The notes under the pieces are model-generated. The model did no database searches. It was not told the origin of the DNA and worked only from the letters and a program-made list of their open reading frames with translations. A DNA stretch of 23,690 bases, from positions 1 to 23,690 of the forward strand of contig CAIXMD010000112.1 of assembly GCA_903920415.1 (NCBI GenBank), in the 5' to 3' direction. The DNA is from an uncultured Desulfomonile sp. Lineage in GTDB: Bacteria > Desulfobacterota > Desulfomonilia > Desulfomonilales > Desulfomonilaceae. The first letter of the stretch is position 1; the number at the start of each line of letters is the position of its first letter. The position numbers were made by a program, and so were the translations under genes. Below, piece after piece: positions 7,955-15,361 of this stretch.

Positions 7955-8002
7955 CTATCCGGAGCTAACAACAAAAATTAGTCTCACATTTACGGAGATA
8001 TT

Positions 8003-8848
8003 ATGCCGAAAGTTACAATTCAGACCCTCAGAGACAAAAGGGCGCGGCGGGAACCCATGACATTCCTGACCGCATATGATTATCCGTTTGCCATTTTGGA
8101 GCAAAAGGCTGGAATCGACGTTATCCTGGTGGGAGATTCCATGGGCATGGTGGTGTTTGGATACGACTCCACCTTGCCTGTGACAATGGACCTTATGATT
8201 CCCCATGTGAAGGCTGTCCGCTTGGGAGCACCTGATGTTTACCTTGTCGGGGACATGCCGTACATGAGTTACCAGGTATCTATCTCCGAGGCCGTTCGCA
8301 ACGGCGGGAGGTTCATGGCTGAGGGAGGCTGCGACGCAGTAAAACTGGAGGGCGGTCGCGAGATGGCTGATACGATAAGAGCCATGGCAAACGCCACTAT
8401 TCCTGTCATGGGTCACATGGGACTCACACCACAGGCGGTTGCTCAGTTGGGAGGGTATAAGGCCCAGGGCCGAGATCTGGAAACCGCAAAAAAGTTGATC
8501 GAGGATGCCCGCATTCTCGAAGATGCGGGACTGTCCAGCCTGCTACTGGAGGCGGTTCCTGCCGAAGTGGGCGAAATAATAACCCGACGATCCTCCGTTC
8601 CGGTTTTTGGCATCGGCGCGGGTCCTCACTGCGATGGGCAGGTCCTGGTGATCCACGATATGATAGGTATGTTTGACCGGCATACCGCTAAGTTTGTCAA
8701 GAAATATCGAGAAATCGGGGCACAGATCCTTGAAGCGCTGGCGGACTTTAGAAAAGACGTAGAAACAGGCATATTCCCTGCGAAAGAGCACTGTTACCCA
8801 ATGCCTCAAGACGTCGCTGCCGAATTGGCAAAGCTGTACGGGAAATGA
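8003..8848 (+). CDS. panB: Ketopantoate hydroxymethyltransferase
   Basis: A 281-residue 3-methyl-2-oxobutanoate hydroxymethyltransferase. It transfers a hydroxymethyl group from 5,10-methylene-tetrahydrofolate to alpha-ketoisovalerate to give ketopantoate, the first committed step of pantothenate and CoA synthesis. Visible family motifs are TAYDYPFA (23-30), VGDSMGMV with metal ligand D45, LVGDMP with D84, VKLEGG with metal ligand E116, MGHMGLTPQ (136-144), the catalytic glutamate E183 in LLEAVP, and GIGAGP (203-208). The ATG at 8003 has GGAG at normal spacing. panE follows 79 bases downstream, so the two probably form one transcript. The 200-base leader holds three hairpins, which may matter for regulation. 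Length and motifs are all typical. Confidence 0.97.
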   Translation: MPKVTIQTLRDKRARREPMTFLTAYDYPFAILEQKAGIDVILVGDSMGMVVFGYDSTLPVTMDLMIPHVKAVRLGAPDVYLVGDMPYMSYQVSISEAVRNGGRFMAEGGCDAVKLEGGREMADTIRAMANATIPVMGHMGLTPQAVAQLGGYKAQGRDLETAKKLIEDARILEDAGLSSLLLEAVPAEVGEIITRRSSVPVFGIGAGPHCDGQVLVIHDMIGMFDRHTAKFVKKYREIGAQILEALADFRKDVETGIFPAKEHCYPMPQDVAAELAKLYGK

Positions 8849-8927
8849 AACCCTTAAGGAAATGCCAGGAGACCCTGCTTCCCATAAGCATTGACAAACT
8901 GCCTTCTGTAAACGACGGGGTTAAAGA

Positions 8928-9866
8928 ATGAGAATTGCCGTTGTCGGAGCTGGTTCGCTGGGATCAGTTATTGGAGTTTTACTGGAGGAAGCAGGGTTAG
9001 ATCCTGTTTTTATCGAACAGGATGGGAACAAAGTTCGCCTCATTCGAGAAAAAGGCCTCTGGCTTGAAGGCGTATCCGGTGAACGCCTCGTTCATCCTGC
9101 GATATTTCAAGACCCGTCTGAGGTTGGCATTGTGGACCTGTCAATGGTCTTAGTGAAATCCTATGACACTCAGTCCGTTCTTTCCACTCTGGAACAGATT
9201 CTTCCCGGCAAGGGCCTTGTGCTGACGTTACAGAACGGAATCGGCAATTTCGAGACTCTAAACCAGGCTTTTCCAGGACGTGTGCTGCTAGGCACAACCA
9301 CCATGGGGGCCATGACCTTGGCACCGGGTAAGTTTCGTCACACAGGCTTCGGCAATATCCATTTTGGAGAAGCGGACGGAACAATACGGGAAAGGACTCG
9401 GGCAGTCGCGTCAGTTCTGGAGAAAATGAACAGCGGGCCTGTGCACCTGGTGGACAATGCCATGGGATGCGTATGGTCCAAGCTTATCATCAACGCTGCC
9501 ATTAACGGGCCTGCCACTTTACTGAAGGTTCGTAACGGCAGGCTGCCCGAAACTGTACCTGGAAGGGAATTGATCCACAACATCGTGTCCGAGTCCCTGG
9601 CGATTGTGCAAGCCAAAGGTATCAGCCTGATTTTCGACGACCCAGAAGGTCAAGTAATAGCAGTTTGCAAAGGCACTTCGGAAAACATCAACTCCTTGTT
9701 CCAAGACATATTAGCGGGGCGCCGCACTGAGATAGATTTTATTAACGGAGCCCTCGCACGAGAGGCTGAAGGGATGGGCTTTCTCGCACCTGTCAACAAA
9801 ACCTTGGCACTTCTCATTAAGGCACTGGAAATCCCTCACCAGGAAAGAGTTACCGATCAAGCTTAG
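8928..9866 (+). CDS. panE: Ketopantoate reductase (2-dehydropantoate 2-reductase)
   Basis: A 312-residue NADPH-dependent enzyme that reduces ketopantoate to pantoate, the step after PanB. The N-terminal Rossmann motif is VVGAGSLGS (5-13). LQNGIGN (101-107) and the GTTTMGA segment (122-128) follow. The C-terminal helical domain carries catalytic K185 in WSKLIINAAINGPATLL and E268 in RRTEIDFINGAL, matching the K and E of E. coli PanE. The start at 8928 has only a modest GGGG element upstream. Its position behind panB supports the pantoate role over other 2-oxoacid reductases of this family. Its stop codon is four bases from the stop of the convergent HIT gene, leaving no room for a terminator between them. 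Confidence 0.93.
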   Translation: MRIAVVGAGSLGSVIGVLLEEAGLDPVFIEQDGNKVRLIREKGLWLEGVSGERLVHPAIFQDPSEVGIVDLSMVLVKSYDTQSVLSTLEQILPGKGLVLTLQNGIGNFETLNQAFPGRVLLGTTTMGAMTLAPGKFRHTGFGNIHFGEADGTIRERTRAVASVLEKMNSGPVHLVDNAMGCVWSKLIINAAINGPATLLKVRNGRLPETVPGRELIHNIVSESLAIVQAKGISLIFDDPEGQVIAVCKGTSENINSLFQDILAGRRTEIDFINGALAREAEGMGFLAPVNKTLALLIKALEIPHQERVTDQA

Positions 9867-9870
9867 GTCT

Positions 9871-10290
9871 CTAGTTTTTACGCCGAGTTCCGTCCGCCCC
9901 CAGAATGGATAGTAGTTTCCTCCATAAGGTTGCTCCAATAATTGCCACCTTGATGAAAAAAGTCCCTAAATCATTGCCTGAGATCAGATGTGCGTGCAGG
10001 TGAAACACTACTTGGCCCCCTCCCTTATTCACGTTGATAAAGAAGCGGTAACCTGATTCAGCCACCCCTAGATCCTGGGCAATTCTTTTGGCGACCTCAC
10101 CCATATGGCAAAGGAGGGTGTCTCCATCAGGTATGTCGTTTAGGGTGGGTATGTGCACTCTTGGAACTATGAGTATGTGAATGGGCGACGCAGGGTTGGC
10201 ATCCCAAAATGCTACGGCCTGGTCATCTTCGTAAATCTTTTTTGCGGGAAGTTTGCCTTCAATTATTTTGCAGAAGATGCAGTCGGTCAT
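9871..10290 (-). CDS. HIT-family protein, copy 1, with hydrophobic C-terminal tail
   Basis: Histidine-triad nucleotide-binding protein (HINT/PKCI-like). It has CIFCKI near the start, the AFWDANPASPIHILIVPR segment, and the triad HLHAH preceded by NKGGGQVVF. HINT-type members hydrolyse nucleoside phosphoramidates and acyl-AMP; the cellular role is usually housekeeping. The preferred start is ATG 10290 (139 residues; GGA five bases upstream). A TTG at 10314, overlapping the previous stop, would add eight residues. After the HIT domain it carries about 25 extra residues, including a hydrophobic stretch (FFIKVAIIGATLWRKLLSI), absent from the neighbouring copy; it could be an amphipathic or membrane-associating helix. 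It is the last gene of the etf operon and very similar to the copy upstream, so a tandem duplicate. Confidence 0.88.
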   Translation of the reverse strand: MTDCIFCKIIEGKLPAKKIYEDDQAVAFWDANPASPIHILIVPRVHIPTLNDIPDGDTLLCHMGEVAKRIAQDLGVAESGYRFFINVNKGGGQVVFHLHAHLISGNDLGTFFIKVAIIGATLWRKLLSILGADGTRRKN

Positions 10291-10310
10291 GTTGTTCCGT
10301 TTGCCATTTT

Positions 10311-10673
10311 TCAAACGTCAGGAGCGTTGTCGGTACCCGGATTGCTACGAGAAACCAAGTGAGCGTGGAGGTGGAAAACCACTTGCCCACCTCCTTGATT
10401 CACATTGATAAAAAAACGATAACCCGCTTGGGCCACTCCTAATTCCCCAGCGATTATTGCAGCCGCCTGTCCTATGTGAGAAAGAATCACATTCTCGACA
10501 GGTATGTCGTTGAGAGTAGGGATGTGTTCCCGTGGAACAATGAGAATGTGTACCGGTGCAACTGGTTTTGCGTCCCAGAAAGCCACGACAAGATCGTCTT
10601 CGTAAACCATTCGCGCCGGATGCCAGCCCGCCACGATCTTACAAAAAATGCAATTCGAAAAGTGATTGCCCAT
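10311..10673 (-). CDS. HIT-family protein, copy 2
   Basis: A second histidine-triad protein of about 120 residues, with the same landmarks as copy 1: NCIFCKIVAG, AFWDAKPVAPVHILIVPREH, IPTLNDIP, GYRFFINVNQGGGQVVF and the triad HLHAH. Both copies share long identical stretches, so they arose by tandem duplication. This copy ends shortly after the triad (SRSNPGTDNAPDV), the usual HINT length. The start is uncertain: ATG at 10673 gives MGNHFSNCIFCK; a GTG at 10688 would add MKKCL. Neither has an ideally spaced ribosome site. It lies 42 bases (ATG start) downstream of the etfA stop and 20 bases upstream of the copy 1 ATG, so it is probably cotranscribed with etfBA. Activity is expected on AMP-linked compounds; the substrate is unknown. 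Confidence 0.88.
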   Translation of the reverse strand: MGNHFSNCIFCKIVAGWHPARMVYEDDLVVAFWDAKPVAPVHILIVPREHIPTLNDIPVENVILSHIGQAAAIIAGELGVAQAGYRFFINVNQGGGQVVFHLHAHLVSRSNPGTDNAPDV

Positions 10674-10715
10674 GAGGCACTTTTTCACCTCAATTATGGA
10701 TTCCCCTCACAGGGT

Positions 10716-11696
10716 TTAAGATTTTTTTATAGCTTTGATTTTTTCCTCTAGAATCGGCACCAATTCATTAAGGTCACCGACGATACCATATTGAGCGACC
10801 CGGAAAATAGGCGCCCGAGCATCTTTGTTGATTGCCGCCAAAAGGGGAGATCCCTTAATTCCACCTAGATGCTGAAACGCACCGCTGATGCCTAGTGCCA
10901 AGTAAACCTTGGGCTTGACCTCAACTCCTGAGGTCCCAACTTGATGATATTTGGGAAGCAGGTTCTTGTCCACAATGGGCCGGGAACATGCCAGTACGCC
11001 GCCCATCGTTTCAGCTAGAGACTGGAAGACTTCCATATCCGGCTCGTCACCAATGCCTCGTCCCACGGAGACGATGATGTCTGCAGAAGCTATGTCCACA
11101 TCGCCTTTTTCGGCTTCCACGTAATTGAGAAAACGTTTCCGCTGAGAGTCCTCACCGAGGGGTGAAGGAATTTTTTCAATTATTCCTGACTTTTGATCGG
11201 AAGGTGTGAAAGAAAAGGAACCGCCACGCAACGTCACAACGACTCTTTGAGCGTCCTTGAATGATACCAGCGCATTTACCTTATAACTGTACATCTGGCG
11301 AATGGCCATAAGCTTACCGTCATGAACCTCCAAACCGAAGCAATCAGTTGCCAGAGCAGCTTCAAGTGCGACAGAAAGTCCGGGGGCCAGGTCGATAATG
11401 GAATTGGAATTCCCCATGACAAGCACAAATGGTCCTTGGTCCTGCAAAATCGGCACGAGCGCCCTGATAATCGCCTCTGAATTAAATGTGTCAAGCCTCG
11501 GATCCTCCACGGCCAAAACCTTGGGACACTCCAGGGCCAGTTTTTGAGCCATGTCCTCCACTCTCCCCGACAACAGTATGCAAGAAAGTTCTGCGCCCAA
11601 GTCCCCGGCCAGTTTACGTCCCGCTGCGATTGCCTCCCACGTGATATCTCTCAATTGTTGGTTTCTCTGTTCAGCAAGAACAAATACGTTTTTCAT
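10716..11696 (-). CDS. etfA: Electron transfer flavoprotein, alpha subunit
   Basis: A 326-residue EtfA. The N-terminal half is the usual alpha/beta ETF domain (MKNVFVLAEQRNQQLRD). The C-terminal FAD domain holds VSVGRGIGDE, CSRPIVDKN, YHQVGTSG, LALGISGAFQH and AAINKDARAPIF, then VAQYGIVGDL; all are EtfA FAD-binding segments in order. With EtfB it accepts electrons from acyl-CoA dehydrogenases and passes them to a membrane oxidoreductase. The ATG at 11696 overlaps the etfB stop as TGATG, so the subunits are translationally coupled. A TTG one codon earlier is not preferred. No extra ferredoxin domain is present, unlike some bifurcating-type EtfA; without an active-site comparison I cannot exclude bifurcation, but the neighbouring EMO-like gene suggests the quinone-linked type. 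Confidence 0.95.
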   Translation of the reverse strand: MKNVFVLAEQRNQQLRDITWEAIAAGRKLAGDLGAELSCILLSGRVEDMAQKLALECPKVLAVEDPRLDTFNSEAIIRALVPILQDQGPFVLVMGNSNSIIDLAPGLSVALEAALATDCFGLEVHDGKLMAIRQMYSYKVNALVSFKDAQRVVVTLRGGSFSFTPSDQKSGIIEKIPSPLGEDSQRKRFLNYVEAEKGDVDIASADIIVSVGRGIGDEPDMEVFQSLAETMGGVLACSRPIVDKNLLPKYHQVGTSGVEVKPKVYLALGISGAFQHLGGIKGSPLLAAINKDARAPIFRVAQYGIVGDLNELVPILEEKIKAIKKS

Positions 11697-12487
11697 CAAC
11701 CGATACCCCCTTTCTCTCTAAGAATCTCAGCAAGTCTTGCGGCCGCTTCCTCGGAGTTGCCCTTTATTATTTCAGCTCCCTCTCCTTCAGGGGGTAAATA
11801 CACCTTCTCAATCTGAATCCTCGACCCGTCGTACCCCACCTTTGATTCATCAATCCCAATTTCGCCCAGATCCAGCATGGGGATTTCTACCGAGGAAACC
11901 TTCCGGACAGCTCGGATCGAAACAAATCGCGGCTCATTCAGGCCTGTTGCTACCGAGACCAGGGCCGGCAAATCCATTTCAATTGCCTCGCCTAATCCTC
12001 CTTCCAACTCCCTGTTAAAGTTGATTGTTGTGCCCTGGATTTGGATCTTTGAAACAAGTGTGCTACTGGGGATATTCAGCATGGCGGCGAGCATTCCTCC
12101 AACCTGACCACCACCGTCATCATCTGCCAGAGTACCGGTAAGTATCAGATCGTACGGCCTATCCCGAATGAATTTTGCCAGGATAGATGCAACGGCATAA
12201 CCATCAGATCCTTCAAACGCGTCGTCCCACAGGTGGAAGGCCTGGTCAGCTCCTCGAGCCAAGCTCTCCCGCAGCATTTCCTCAGCATCATCGGGTGCAA
12301 CGGTGATAACTGAGACGCTGCCCCCCATCTTTTCCTTGATCTGAACTGCCTCTTCGATAGCAAAGCGGTCCCAGTCGTTCACATCGAAGTCCAGATCATC
12401 CTTTTTGATGTCCTTTCCGCTGCTTTCCAGGGTCAGGTCCGCCTCGGAAGTGTCAGGTGTCCATTTTATGCAAACAACGATATTCAT
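11696..12487 (-). CDS. etfB: Electron transfer flavoprotein, beta subunit
   Basis: A 263-residue EtfB, partner of the EtfA encoded directly downstream. Recognisable features are the start MNIVVCIKWTPDTSEA, the NDWDRFAIEEAVQIKE helix, VITVAPDDAEEMLRESLARG, the ADDDGGGQVGGMLAAML segment (nucleotide-binding region in ETF-beta) and the signature region around ATGLNEPRFVSIRAVRK. ETF-beta binds AMP in respiratory ETFs and a second FAD in bifurcating ones; I cannot tell which by eye. The ATG has a very strong ribosome site (GGAGG four bases upstream). The EMO-like gene ends 50 bases upstream on the same strand, and etfA overlaps the stop. Confidence 0.95.
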   Translation of the reverse strand: MNIVVCIKWTPDTSEADLTLESSGKDIKKDDLDFDVNDWDRFAIEEAVQIKEKMGGSVSVITVAPDDAEEMLRESLARGADQAFHLWDDAFEGSDGYAVASILAKFIRDRPYDLILTGTLADDDGGGQVGGMLAAMLNIPSSTLVSKIQIQGTTINFNRELEGGLGEAIEMDLPALVSVATGLNEPRFVSIRAVRKVSSVEIPMLDLGEIGIDESKVGYDGSRIQIEKVYLPPEGEGAEIIKGNSEEAAARLAEILREKGGIG

Positions 12488-12537
12488 ATCTCCTCCAAGT
12501 TATTCTCTTCGAGGGTGGGTGGTTCTCCATCACATCA

Positions 12538-14574
12538 TCACAACATGGATCGGTCTATGAGTTCGACAATATCGATCACTTCTATTTTACCCTCGTTTCC
12601 GGTTGTCTTTATCGCGTCCTCCAGGTTTATGAGGCAGAAGGGACATGCTGTGACAATCACCTGGGAACCGACTTCTTGAGCCATACGCACCCTGCGCTCG
12701 CCCATCCTCTCTTTTTCCTCTTCATTCTCGTACCAGAGCAGGATCCCTCCCCCACTGCAACAGAAGCTTCTGGAAAAGGAACAAACCATTTCACGAAGTT
12801 GAATACCCGGGATTTTGCTTAGGACGTATCTGGGTTCGTCATAAATTCCGTTGTGGCGCCCGAGATAACAAGGGTCGTGGTAGGTCACCACCCTGTTGTT
12901 CAGATAATCGCCTGAAAGGGTGAGCTTTCCGTCTCGAAGGAACCGGGCCAGCAACTGGCTTGAATGGATTATGGGGAAGCGTTCGGGATAGTCATTACGT
13001 ATGACATTGAAAGCGTGGGGATCAAACGCAGTAATCTCCTTAAATCCCCTGGCCTTAAAAGCTTCAATATTCTTTCCTGAGACCTGCTCAAAAAGTCCTT
13101 CTTCGCCCAATCGCCTTATTTCATTGCCTGAATCAGTCTCGTCCTGGCCCAGGATACCAAAGTCGGAAGAAGTCTTGCTCAATATCCTGGCAAACGATTT
13201 AGAGATCTCCTGTATGCGGGGATCAAAAGATCCACAACTGTCGACAAAGAATAGCAGGTCTGCATGATCTCCTGGCTTGAGTTCTCTTATTTCCACGCCC
13301 TCGATCTCTTTTGCCCAGGCGGACCTTTTCCCCTTACTCCCACCGTAGGCATTGCCCTTTTTCTTGATTTGCTGCATGGGCTTCTGCAGAGACAGGGGCA
13401 GTCTACCCTGGTCAAGGAGATAGCGCCTCATGTCGACTATCTTGTCGATATACTCAATGAATATGGGGCATTCCTGCTCACAGGCACCGCAGGTAGTGCA
13501 TGCCCAGATCTCATTTTCAGTGATGATGTCACCGATGAACCGGGTTTCGCCAGGATCAGGAGGAGATCCAAAAATGGGATAATATTTGTACGCATAATCC
13601 CTGGCTTTAATACTTATCATTTTTGGGGAAAGGTGGCGGCCAACCACATTGGCAGGGCAGTTGTCCGTGCATCTGCCACAGTCCGCACACGAGTAAAAAT
13701 CCAGAACGTGCTTCCACGTAAATCCCTGAAAACGACTAACCCCAATCTCTTCCAGTTCCATCCAGTCCTCGACACCCCAGCGGACCGGCTTTATTCTTCC
13801 CCTGTTCAAATTGGCAAAGAACACATTTGGGATGGCAGTGATTACGTGGAAATGCTTCGAGATCGGCAAGTAGTTCAGCAAAGAGAAAAATACCAGTATA
13901 TGAGCCCAGTAACTCGTAATATGAATGAAGTTCAATGTGGAGGAGCCGAGAGCAGGCATAAAAAAAGCAGCGAGACTCGCTGCCGGAAACATGCACGATT
14001 TTCCAGACACAGCCGAGCCCTTCAGCGAACTCCCGTCAAATATCATGTCCGTAACCATGAGTGCAGCCACAAGCCCCAGGATGATATAGGCCTCGTTCTC
14101 GTGGCCTTCTGCGCCAGGATGGGCGTACCTGGCAGGGTGAAATACCGCCCTGCGGATGATAGCTATGATACAGACCCAAAAAACAATGAGTCCGGTATAA
14201 TCTTTAAGGATATCATAAAAGAGTCCTGGGGAGCCCGTAAGAAAAGGCAAGTGGAATTGCGAGGAGAAGCCTTGGCCGATGAGAGTAAGGGAGCGGAGCG
14301 AGAGGATCATGAAACCGGCGAAAAGCAGAATGTGCAGGATGCCGGCTCCCAGATAGCGAGGTTGCCTATACTGACCGAATCCATAGATTACTGCGAGCTT
14401 GATCCGTTCCCAAATATCCGAAAACCGATGATCCGGCATCAGTTTTCTCAAGAGGTCGATGCGGCGAAACATGATGTACGAGAAAAACGAGATAGCCGAT
14501 ACGAGGATTACTAAAGCGAGAACAGGGGCAGGTATGCCGGCGATTGGAAAATCGGCAGGCTCGATCATGGTCAT
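12538..14574 (-). CDS. Membrane FeS oxidoreductase, EMO-type (ETF:menaquinone oxidoreductase)
   Basis: A 678-residue fusion protein. The first 240 residues hold about six membrane helices (near 15-36, 74-98, 125-142, 162-182, 195-215, 219-238) with histidines (H81, H218, H225, H241) suited to heme b ligation, as in NarI. Two [4Fe-4S] ferredoxin motifs follow: C296/C299/C302/C306 (CADCGRCTDNCP) and C359/C362/C365/C369 (CTTCGACEQECP). Two HdrB/HdrD-like CCG domains come last. The second is complete (C569; CC at 605-606; C644/C647 in CPFC). The first keeps only C447: the expected CC site reads ETDSGNE (479-485) and the expected CPHCFN reads DPHAFN (518-523). This architecture next to etfBA and an acyl-CoA dehydrogenase matches EMO, which moves electrons from reduced EtfAB to menaquinone. 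The start at 14574 has AAGAGG six bases upstream. Confidence 0.88.
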   Translation of the reverse strand: MTMIEPADFPIAGIPAPVLALVILVSAISFFSYIMFRRIDLLRKLMPDHRFSDIWERIKLAVIYGFGQYRQPRYLGAGILHILLFAGFMILSLRSLTLIGQGFSSQFHLPFLTGSPGLFYDILKDYTGLIVFWVCIIAIIRRAVFHPARYAHPGAEGHENEAYIILGLVAALMVTDMIFDGSSLKGSAVSGKSCMFPAASLAAFFMPALGSSTLNFIHITSYWAHILVFFSLLNYLPISKHFHVITAIPNVFFANLNRGRIKPVRWGVEDWMELEEIGVSRFQGFTWKHVLDFYSCADCGRCTDNCPANVVGRHLSPKMISIKARDYAYKYYPIFGSPPDPGETRFIGDIITENEIWACTTCGACEQECPIFIEYIDKIVDMRRYLLDQGRLPLSLQKPMQQIKKKGNAYGGSKGKRSAWAKEIEGVEIRELKPGDHADLLFFVDSCGSFDPRIQEISKSFARILSKTSSDFGILGQDETDSGNEIRRLGEEGLFEQVSGKNIEAFKARGFKEITAFDPHAFNVIRNDYPERFPIIHSSQLLARFLRDGKLTLSGDYLNNRVVTYHDPCYLGRHNGIYDEPRYVLSKIPGIQLREMVCSFSRSFCCSGGGILLWYENEEEKERMGERRVRMAQEVGSQVIVTACPFCLINLEDAIKTTGNEGKIEVIDIVELIDRSML

Positions 14575-14604
14575 GAATAACCTCTTGGGGATGGCAGCCT
14601 AGCC

Positions 14605-15291
14605 TTAACTGGTAAGAACAGCCAAAATTTTTGCAGGCTTGTCTCCGCTAGCCTTTACTAAATGAGTGCTGGACGAATCGTAATAGACTGCGTCGCCAGG
14701 TTTGAGCACATCACGGAATTCGCCGACAGTAACTTCCATTTCACCTTCTAAAACATAGATAAATTCCTGACCATCGTGAGATGAGGGTTCACCTGCACCG
14801 GACGGATGTAGTGTGACGATAAACGGCTCCATAACTCGGTCTTTCTTGTTCTGGGCCAGGGATTCGTACTCGTAACCATGATCAGCTTGTTTTGACTCGC
14901 TGAAACGGGCAAATTTCAATCGCTTATCAGACTTTACTATGGTAAACGCCTCTTCTCCTGTGGCTATAAAATCAGCCATCTTAAGAGACAATGCCTTGCT
15001 CAGTTTGATGAGCTGTCCCAGCGGCAAGAAAGTATCCCCAGCCTCCAACTGTGCCAGGACATCCGATTCTATACCGGCTTTGGCTGCAAGTTCCTCAAGA
15101 GTGAACCCTTGCTGTTCCCTGGTGAACCGAATTTTCTGTCCGTGACTGATGGCACTCTCTCGTTCAGCCTTTTCCTTGGCTGCAGCCAGTGCGTCGGGAT
15201 CAGTGAGCAGGTCGTGGCCTCTATCATCTCCGTACTCATCTACTGCTTCCCTAAACGATTCGTAGGAACCCTCTTTCTTGTCTTGATCCAT
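14605..15291 (-). CDS. XRE-family transcriptional regulator with cupin sensor domain
   Basis: A 228-residue regulator. An acidic N-terminal extension (1-48) precedes a helix-turn-helix of the XRE/Cro type at about 50-108 (IRFTREQQGFTLEELAAKAG, then ESDVLAQLEAGD). A C-terminal cupin_2 barrel at about 155-226 carries SSHDGQEFIYVLEGEMEV (H172, E176) and H210. In this family the cupin binds a small ligand or metal and controls DNA binding by the HTH. The ATG at 15291 has AAGGA with six-base spacing. It sits between the acyl-CoA dehydrogenase and the EMO-type gene on the same strand (gaps of 70 and 30 bases), so it most likely controls this acyl-CoA oxidation operon, perhaps in response to an acyl-CoA or organic acid. 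The ligand is unknown. Confidence 0.9.
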   Translation of the reverse strand: MDQDKKEGSYESFREAVDEYGDDRGHDLLTDPDALAAAKEKAERESAISHGQKIRFTREQQGFTLEELAAKAGIESDVLAQLEAGDTFLPLGQLIKLSKALSLKMADFIATGEEAFTIVKSDKRLKFARFSESKQADHGYEYESLAQNKKDRVMEPFIVTLHPSGAGEPSSHDGQEFIYVLEGEMEVTVGEFRDVLKPGDAVYYDSSSTHLVKASGDKPAKILAVLTS

Positions 15292-15361
15292 GATTCATCC
15301 TTTCAGACCTTGTAGATGTAGCGCGTCATTTGAGCCAAATGAAAAGCATTCGGATGCCGAA

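Noticed and set aside
7803..8002. A known riboswitch class upstream of panB
   Set aside because: Hairpins are present, but I could not match them to any known aptamer; only described as unassigned structure.
10716..12487. Electron-bifurcating EtfAB (FixAB/Bcd type)
   Set aside because: Neighbouring EMO-type quinone reductase and absence of FixC/FixX or a fused ferredoxin domain favour a quinone-linked ETF, though flavin sites were not modelled.
13264..14514. 416-codon open frame on the plus strand opposite the EMO-type gene
   Set aside because: Its translation has no recognisable domain and its ends lie inside the well-supported minus-strand gene with TM helices and FeS motifs. It is a shadow frame.
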